A DNA stretch of 64,000 bases from Candidatus Bipolaricaulota bacterium (GTDB lineage: Bacteria; Bipolaricaulota; Bipolaricaulia; Bipolaricaulales; Bipolaricaulaceae): assembly GCA_014360985.1 (NCBI GenBank), contig JACIWK010000011.1, positions 1-64,000 of the forward strand. Reading direction: 5' to 3'. This document shows, piece by piece, positions 58,634 to 64,000 of the stretch. The notes under the pieces are model-generated. The model was not told where the DNA came from and ran no database searches. It saw nothing but the letters and a program-made list of their open reading frames with translations. The first letter of the stretch is position 1; each line of letters opens with the position of its first letter. The translations under genes and the position numbers were made by a program.

Positions 58634-59028
58634 CCAAGCCCTCCTTCAGGACCGAGGCTTGAAACTACTGTACCCGATCTACACGCCACCCACCGCCGAT
58701 TCCCGCCCGTGGGGGGATGAAGAGGGTGGGGCGGAGGTTGGGACCTCCGCCCCTTGGGTGGGATCGCCGTGGATGTGTGCCACGGCGGGGGTGGCAGACC
58801 TGCATCTCCTGGCCCTGCACGCTTCCCCCACGCTCACCGGCCGCGGCTCTCACTGCCGTTGAGCCCCGGGGAGTGGCAGGCCCTCGCTCGCATCACTCCT
58901 TATGATGCGGTGCACGCTTGGATGTACCGTGTAAAACCTGTGGACTTCCTATGGAGGCGGGACATCGCGCCCGCCACCCCGTCGCGGCGCCCCGTGGAAG
59001 ATCAGAACAGCAAGCCCCCTGCCCAGCC
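58634..59028. other. Gene-free stretch with two strong hairpins upstream of aconitase
   Basis: No credible gene. GGGGCGGAGG (58728-58737) pairs perfectly with CCTCCGCCCC (58744-58753), and CGCCGTGG (58765-58772) pairs perfectly with CCACGGCG (58780-58787). Neither is followed by a T-run. They may be terminators, a structured RNA or protein sites. A TACAGT hexamer near 58670 could serve the DOMON gene on the minus strand. Confidence 0.5.
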
Positions 59029-59056
59029 TTGACTTGGCGCGGCAACCGGGTAGGAT
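59029..59056 (+). promoter_or_regulatory. Promoter of the aconitase operon
   Basis: TTGACT (59029-59034), a 16-bp spacer and TAGGAT (59051-59056). The predicted start is near 59063, just before the palindrome at 59076. Confidence 0.65.
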
Positions 59057-59075
59057 CCGCCCCGATAAATGGGAC

Positions 59076-59098
59076 GTTGTCTCATTATTTGAGACGAC
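59076..59098. promoter_or_regulatory. Inverted repeat operator, probably for the IclR regulator
   Basis: GTTGTCTCA and TGAGACGAC (8 of 9 bp symmetric) flank TTATT. The site is AT-richer than its surroundings and lies just downstream of the predicted transcription start and 18 bp before the aconitase ATG, where a bound protein would block transcription. The operon itself encodes an IclR protein. Confidence 0.6.
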
Positions 59099-59116
59099 AT
59101 CCTCCCCACAGGGGTG

Positions 59117-61027
59117 ATGGAAGTGGCGAAAACGTTGCTGGAGAAGGTCCTTGCCGAACACGTCGTCGCGGGCGCGCTCGTCGAGGGGAGCGAGATCGGG
59201 ATCCGGATCGACCAATGTCTGACCCAGGATTCGACGGGGACGATGGCGTGGCTGGAGTTCGAATCCCTCGGCCTGGACAAGGTCCAGGCTGAGTTGGTGG
59301 TCTCCTACAGCGACCACACCTCGCTCGGGTTCAAGGGCGAGTCCACCGACGACCACCTGTTCCTGCAATCGATCGCCTCCCACTACGGGGCGAAGTTCTC
59401 GAAGAACGGGAACGGGGTCTGCCACCAGGTGCACTACGAACGGTTTGGGATCCCAGGCAAGACCCTGCTCGGCTCGGACTCCCACACCCCGACCGCGGGC
59501 GGGCTGGGGATGCTCGGGATCGGGGCCGGCGGCGCCGACGTCGCGGTGGCGATGGCCGGGGGGCCCTTCTACCTCACCGTGCCCAAGGTGATGCGCGTCG
59601 TCCTCACCGGGAAGCTTCCGTGGGGGGTCACGGCCAAGGATGTGGCCCTGGAGATCCTGCGCCGGATCTCGGTCAAGGGCGGAGTGGGGTACTTCATCGA
59701 GTTCACCGGGCCGGGGGTGAAGACCCTCTCCGTCCCCGAGCGGGCGACGATCACGAACATGTGCACCGAGACCGGGGCCACGTCGTCGATCTTCCCTTCC
59801 GACGAGGTCACGAAGGAGTTCCTCGAGCTGCAGGGCCGGGGCGCGGACTGGCGCGAGCTGTCCGCCGATCCCGACGCGAGTTACGACGCGACGCTGGAGA
59901 TCGACCTCTCGTCCCTCGTCCCCCTCGTCGCGATGCCCGGGAGCCCGGACAACGTGGTCCCGGTGACCGAGGTCGTAGGTACGAAGATCGACCAGGTGTT
60001 CATCGGTTCGTGCACGAATGGGTCGTACCGGGACATCAAGGTCGTGGCGGAGATGCTCAAGGGGAAGCGCGTCGCCCCGGAGATCGACGTCGTCGTTTCG
60101 CCGGCTTCGCGGCAGGCGTGGGAGATGCTCGTCGAGGACGGCAGCTTCCTCGCCCTGACCCGCGCCGGGGTTCGACTCATCGAGCCGGGGTGCAACGCGT
60201 GCATCGGGATCGGGTTCGTCCCCGGGACGAACACCCTGGCGCTCCGCACGGTGAACCGGAACTGGAAGGGCCGCGGGGGAAACGAGCTCGGGAAGCTCGC
60301 CCTCACAAGCCCGGAGGTGGCCGCGGCGTCGGCCCTGAAAGGGGCGATTGCCGACCCGCGCGAGCTCCCGCCGGTCACGGTGCGCGTCACCAAGCTCGTT
60401 GTCGATGACGTGATGATCGTCGAACCCCAGGGCCCGTCCGTTCCCATCCGCCGGGCGCCGAACATCGTGAAGATGGCCCCCCCGCGGCCCCTCCCGTCCG
60501 TGCTCAGGGGCGAGGTCCTGCTCAAGGTGGGGGACGGGATCTCCACCGACGCGATCCTCCCCGCGGGGCCGCTCACCCAGCACCTGCGCTCGAACCTGCC
60601 CGAGATCGCGAAGTTCACGTTCCACTACGAGGACAAGACGTTCGCCGCCCGCGCGGCGGAGAAGGGCGGAGGGTTCATCGTCGGGGGCGAGAACTACGGG
60701 CAGGGCTCGTCCCGCGAGCACGCCGCGCTCGCCCCGTGGCAGCTCGGGATCAAAGCCGTCATCGCCAAGAGCTTCGCCCGGATCCACAAGGCGAACCTCG
60801 TCAACGTGGGGATCCTCCCGCTCGTGGGCGACACCGCGGCCTTTGACCAGGGCGACGCGCTCGAGATCGACGTCTCCGACCTCCATCGCCCGCTCGTGGT
60901 GCGCAACGTGACGAAGGGGACGACGATCCCGGTCAAGGCGGAGCTCTCCGAGCGCGAGCGGCGGATGGTCAAAGCGGGCGGCCTCCTCGCGATGGCCGCG
61001 GCAGGGCAAGGAGTCGCGATCAGGTAG
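59117..61027 (+). CDS. Aconitate hydratase, short single-chain type
   Basis: 636 residues, shorter than AcnA/AcnB (~890) and similar to the compact single-chain aconitases of Aquifex and clostridia. The 4Fe-4S ligands are C299 in GSCTNGS and C359/C362 in EPGCNACIG. GSDSHTPTAGGLGMLGIG and the C-terminal swivel domain GGENYGQGSSREHAA are intact in one chain. It interconverts citrate and isocitrate. A GTG three bases upstream is an alternative start. It heads the operon aconitase-iclR-icd-ATP-citrate lyase, under the promoter and operator at 59029-59098. Confidence 0.92.
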   Translation: MEVAKTLLEKVLAEHVVAGALVEGSEIGIRIDQCLTQDSTGTMAWLEFESLGLDKVQAELVVSYSDHTSLGFKGESTDDHLFLQSIASHYGAKFSKNGNGVCHQVHYERFGIPGKTLLGSDSHTPTAGGLGMLGIGAGGADVAVAMAGGPFYLTVPKVMRVVLTGKLPWGVTAKDVALEILRRISVKGGVGYFIEFTGPGVKTLSVPERATITNMCTETGATSSIFPSDEVTKEFLELQGRGADWRELSADPDASYDATLEIDLSSLVPLVAMPGSPDNVVPVTEVVGTKIDQVFIGSCTNGSYRDIKVVAEMLKGKRVAPEIDVVVSPASRQAWEMLVEDGSFLALTRAGVRLIEPGCNACIGIGFVPGTNTLALRTVNRNWKGRGGNELGKLALTSPEVAAASALKGAIADPRELPPVTVRVTKLVVDDVMIVEPQGPSVPIRRAPNIVKMAPPRPLPSVLRGEVLLKVGDGISTDAILPAGPLTQHLRSNLPEIAKFTFHYEDKTFAARAAEKGGGFIVGGENYGQGSSREHAALAPWQLGIKAVIAKSFARIHKANLVNVGILPLVGDTAAFDQGDALEIDVSDLHRPLVVRNVTKGTTIPVKAELSERERRMVKAGGLLAMAAAGQGVAIR

Positions 61028-61035
61028 GGACAGGA

Positions 61036-61797
61036 GTGGAGACGCGGTTGAACACACTTCAGAAGTGCCTGCGCATCCTGACCCTGTTCGGGGAGGTTCG
61101 TGCGGAGCTGAGCGCCGCCGACATCGCCCGCTCGCTGGACCTCCCCCGGAGCACGACCTACCGCTACGTGCTCGCGCTCAAGGCCCACGGGCTCCTCGAG
61201 GAGGATCCGCGTACTGGTCTCCTCCGGCTGGGGGGGAGGCTTCTCCAGCTGGCAGGGGGGGTACGCAAGCGCGGGCTGATCGAGATCTCGCGTCCTGTGA
61301 TGGAACGCTTGGCAACGGAGACGGGCGAGACGTTCATCCTCGCCGGCCTCCACGAGACGAGCGGGATCTGCCTCGAGCGGGTGGAGGGGCACCACGCCCT
61401 GCGCGTGTCCCACGAACGGGGGGCAATCTTTCCGCTGCACGCTGGGGCGACGGGCAAGGTCCTCCTCGCGTACCTGCCCAAGGACGATCAGGAGAGGATC
61501 ATCGCCCAAGGCCTCCCCCGGTTCACCGAGACCACGATCACCGACCCAAAGGTGCTCCGGGCTGAGCTGCGGCGGATCCGTCGCCGCGGATACGCCGAGA
61601 GCGACGGGGAGGTCCTCCCCCACACCTACGGCCTGGCGATGCCGATCTTGAGCGACACAGGCTGGATCCTGGCCGCGCTGGGGATGTCCGCGCCGAGCAC
61701 GCGGCTCGATTCCACGCGCAAAACCCCGGTGCTGGAGAAGATGACCGCTGCCACGCGGGCGATCGCCCGCGAGCTGGCGGTCCACGATGTGACCTAG
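61036..61797 (+). CDS. IclR family transcriptional regulator
   Basis: 253 residues. The winged helix shows ADIARSLDLPRSTTYRYVLALKAHG (S-T-T-Y-R recognition helix). The effector domain has RPVMERLATETGETFILAG, FPLHAGATGKVLLAYLP and a MPILSDTGWILAALGMS end, all standard IclR. The effector is unknown; small organic acids are common ligands. Lying between aconitase and isocitrate dehydrogenase and 8 bp after the aconitase stop, it probably controls this operon through the palindrome at 59076-59098. GTG start with a short Shine-Dalgarno distance. Confidence 0.9.
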   Translation: METRLNTLQKCLRILTLFGEVRAELSAADIARSLDLPRSTTYRYVLALKAHGLLEEDPRTGLLRLGGRLLQLAGGVRKRGLIEISRPVMERLATETGETFILAGLHETSGICLERVEGHHALRVSHERGAIFPLHAGATGKVLLAYLPKDDQERIIAQGLPRFTETTITDPKVLRAELRRIRRRGYAESDGEVLPHTYGLAMPILSDTGWILAALGMSAPSTRLDSTRKTPVLEKMTAATRAIARELAVHDVT

Positions 61798-61818
61798 GAA
61801 CCGACAAGGAGGTTCAGC

Positions 61819-63117
61819 GTGACAACGAGCGTTCAAGCCCCCAAAGGGGGCCAACCCGTCACGATGACGGCCCGCGGCCTCACCGTGCCAGATCGCCCGA
61901 TCATCCCCTACATCCGCGGCGACGGGATCGGGGTCGACATCACGCCCGTGATGCTCCGCGTCGTGGACGCGGCGGTGGAGAAGGCGTACGGAGGGAAGAG
62001 GAAGATCGCCTGGATGAAGGTCTACGCCGGGGATGAGGCGATCGAGCACTTCCACCCCGGCCTGTCCGCGGACGAGATCAAGGCCATTCCCCCCGACGAG
62101 CGGCAGAAACTCTACCTCCCCGAGGAGACGGCCCAAGCGATCCAGAAGTACCTCGTGGCGATCAAGGGCCCGCTCACGACCCCGGTCGGGGGCGGGATCC
62201 GCAGCCTCAACGTGACCCTCCGCCAGGTGCTCGACCTCTACGCGTGCGTGCGTCCGGTGAAGCACATTGGGACCCCGGCTCCGGTTCGCGAGCCGGAGAA
62301 GGTGGACATGGTCTTCTTCCGGGAGAACACGGAGGACGTCTACGCGGGGATCGAGTGGAAGGCCGGCTCGCCCGAGGCGGACAAGGTCATCGCCTGGCTG
62401 CAGGGCGAGATGAAGGTGACGTCGATCCGCTTTCCCACGAAGTGCGGGATCGGTGTGAAGCCGATCAGCGAGGAGGGCTCGAAGCGCCTCGTCAAGGCGG
62501 CGATCGAGTACGCCATCGCCGACGGGCGCACGAAGGTCACCCTCGTTCACAAGGGGAACATCATGAAGTTCACCGAGGGGGCGTTCCGCGACTGGGGGTA
62601 CGAGGTCGGGAAGACGTACCCGCAGATCGTGACCGAGGAGGAGGTCGCCACGACCTACGGTGGCAGGGTCCCGGCCGGCAAGATCGTCCTCAACGACAGG
62701 ATCGCCGACCAGTTCTTCCAGCAGATGCTCCTGCGGCCCGACGAGTACTCCGTCGTCGCGACGACAAACCTCAACGGTGACTACATGACCGACGCCGCGG
62801 CGGCTCAGGTCGGTGGTCTCGGCGTAGCTCCCGGGGCGAACATCAACTACACCACGGGCCACGCCGTGTTCGAGGCCACCCACGGCACGGCCCCCAAGTA
62901 CGCCGGCCAGGACAAGGTGAACCCGGGAAGCCTCATCCTCTCCGCGGTGGAGATGCTGAAGTACCTCGGGTGGCGCGAGCCCGCCGAGGCGATCCTCCGC
63001 GCGATCCGCGCCGCGATCGCCGCCAAGCGCGTGACCTACGACCTCGAGCGGCTGATGCCGGGGGCGACCCTCGTCTCCTGCTCCCAGTTCGGCGACGAGA
63101 TCGTGAAGCGCCTGTAG
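61819..63117 (+). CDS. icd: NADP-type isocitrate dehydrogenase
   Basis: 432 residues from a GTG after AAGGAGG. The substrate site [15 protein letters not shown] carries the regulatory/binding serine and the Asn and Arg of E. coli Icd; [13 protein letters not shown], the [13 protein letters not shown] segment and NLNGDYMTD follow. The coenzyme determinants [17 protein letters not shown] and VTYDLERLM match NADP enzymes. It can oxidise isocitrate or, in a reductive cycle, carboxylate 2-oxoglutarate. ATP-citrate lyase follows after 10 bp, which favours the reductive direction or cytosolic acetyl-CoA supply. Confidence 0.94.
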   Translation: MTTSVQAPKGGQPVTMTARGLTVPDRPIIPYIRGDGIGVDITPVMLRVVDAAVEKAYGGKRKIAWMKVYAGDEAIEHFHPGLSADEIKAIPPDERQKLYLPEETAQAIQKYLVAIKGPLTTPVGGGIRSLNVTLRQVLDLYACVRPVKHIGTPAPVREPEKVDMVFFRENTEDVYAGIEWKAGSPEADKVIAWLQGEMKVTSIRFPTKCGIGVKPISEEGSKRLVKAAIEYAIADGRTKVTLVHKGNIMKFTEGAFRDWGYEVGKTYPQIVTEEEVATTYGGRVPAGKIVLNDRIADQFFQQMLLRPDEYSVVATTNLNGDYMTDAAAAQVGGLGVAPGANINYTTGHAVFEATHGTAPKYAGQDKVNPGSLILSAVEMLKYLGWREPAEAILRAIRAAIAAKRVTYDLERLMPGATLVSCSQFGDEIVKRL

Positions 63118-63127
63118 GGAGAGAGAG

Positions 63128-64000
63128 ATGGCCCAGAAAGGGATTCGCGAGTACGACGCCAAGCGGATGCTCGCCCGGGCGATCGGGGAGTACTCCGGCG
63201 GCCGGTTCGCGTTCGACGATCGTCTCGTCCTCGTCACGCCGGAGACGGACCTGGCGAGGTTGGGGAAGGATCACCCCTGGCTCCGGACGGAGAAGCTCGT
63301 CGTGAAGCCCGACCAGCTGTTCGGCAAGCGGGGAAAGAACAACCTCCTCCTCCTCGACGCCGACCTCCGGGCCGCCGTGGCGTGGATCGGGGAGCGCATG
63401 GGAAAGGAGGTGACGATCGAGGGCGCGGGCGGGAAGACGACCGGCGTCCTCACCCACTTCCTCATCGAGCCGTTCGCCCCCCACGACGCGGAGTACTACC
63501 TCGCGTTCACGAGCTCCCGCGACGCGGACACGATCCACTTCTCCCCGCAGGGTGGGGTGGACATCGAGTCGGTGTGGAACACGGTGGTCTCGATCGAGGT
63601 CCCGGTGCTGACGGACCCGGCAGAGGTCGACGTTGCGTCGAAGCTGCCCGACATCCCCGAGAAGGAGACCGTGGCCGCGTTCGTGCAGGCCCTGTACCGG
63701 ATCTACGTGGACTACCACTTCACCTACCTTGAGTTCAACCCGATCGCGTTCTCCCGCGGGAGGCTCCTCCCCTTGGACACCGTGGCCAAGCTCGACGACA
63801 CGGCGGCGTTCCAGTGCGCGGACAAGTGGGGGCCGATCGAGTTCCCCCGTCCCTTCGGCCGGGCGATGACGAAGGAGGAAGCGTACGTCGAGTCGCTCGA
63901 CGCCAAGACCGGGGCGTCGCTCAAGCTGACCCTCCTCAACCCGGACGGCCGCGTGTGGCTCCTCGTCGCCGGCGGCGGGGCGAGCGTGATCTACGCCGAC
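63128..64000 (+). CDS. ATP-citrate lyase, ATP-grasp subunit (AclB/ACLA type), 3' end outside the window
   Basis: The frame is open to the window end, 291 codons from the ATG after GAGAGAG. IREYDAKRMLAR, VVKPDQLFGKRGKNNLL, LIEPFAPHDAEYYLAF, YLEFNPIAF, KLDDTAAFQCADKWGPIEFPRPFGR and VAGGGASVIYAD match the small/ATP-grasp subunit of ATP-citrate lyase in green sulfur bacteria and plants, in order. The enzyme splits citrate with ATP and CoA into acetyl-CoA and oxaloacetate. The large subunit is expected next, beyond the window. With aconitase and icd it makes three key steps of a reductive TCA route. Confidence 0.93.
   Translation, partial: MAQKGIREYDAKRMLARAIGEYSGGRFAFDDRLVLVTPETDLARLGKDHPWLRTEKLVVKPDQLFGKRGKNNLLLLDADLRAAVAWIGERMGKEVTIEGAGGKTTGVLTHFLIEPFAPHDAEYYLAFTSSRDADTIHFSPQGGVDIESVWNTVVSIEVPVLTDPAEVDVASKLPDIPEKETVAAFVQALYRIYVDYHFTYLEFNPIAFSRGRLLPLDTVAKLDDTAAFQCADKWGPIEFPRPFGRAMTKEEAYVESLDAKTGASLKLTLLNPDGRVWLLVAGGGASVIYAD

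Overview
The window is about two-thirds G+C and gene-dense, with many 1-11 bp overlaps between neighbouring genes. I found no rRNA, tRNA, CRISPR array or complete insertion sequence. The content suggests a thermophilic or anaerobic, diderm, deep-branching bacterium: a CDC48-type AAA ATPase, glycogen enzymes, rubredoxin with its reductase, UPF0164/PorV-like envelope proteins, aconitase with ATP-citrate lyase, and a serA/class V aminotransferase/DUF1015 cluster. Bipolaricaulota (Acetothermia, OP1) would fit, but there is no marker gene here to prove it.

Layout. 1-9.2 kb: end of a CDC48-like ATPase and a SurA-like protein, divergent glgB and glgP, a small exported protein, rubredoxin with its flavoprotein reductase, and an MgtC/DUF4010 membrane protein. 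9.3-16.9 kb: a seven-gene operon with citrate lyase (CitD-CitE fusion plus CitF), an HD-domain protein, an aconitase-superfamily LeuC/LeuD pair, an isocitrate-type dehydrogenase and an MmgE/PrpD protein. 17.1-18.3 kb: nagA. 18.4-22.5 kb: a visibly less GC-rich block (patatin, glycosyltransferase, radical SAM enzyme, TetR) with its own promoter and operator. 22.9-23.7 kb: a VapBC pair. 23.9-27.9 kb: DUF177, ruvC and polA. 28-34.4 kb: rplI and murJ facing the ftsH-dxr-Rrf2-MIP18-zinc protein run.

34.4-45.2 kb: an envelope locus with a secreted subtilase and a PKD protein, both ending in sorting-tail-like domains, plus two PorV-like barrel proteins around a 1288-residue outer-membrane candidate. 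45.6-53.1 kb: M32 carboxypeptidase, a TldD/PmbA protein, an ABC transporter fused by overlaps to nadK, and an HDAC-family amidohydrolase. 53.1-58.6 kb: maf, a PflX-like radical SAM protein, a serine-biosynthesis cluster, and a DOMON/haem-membrane pair. 59.0-64.0 kb: a second citrate module (aconitase, IclR, NADP-type isocitrate dehydrogenase, ATP-citrate lyase cut by the window end) behind a clear promoter and palindromic operator.

Two themes run through the window. First, operon-leading genes often have a -10 hexamer only 6-12 nt from the start codon and no Shine-Dalgarno sequence, which suggests leaderless mRNAs; internal genes have Shine-Dalgarno sequences or stop/start overlaps. Second, a dispersed hairpin repeat with an invariant outer stem and a covarying inner stem occurs five times in gaps.
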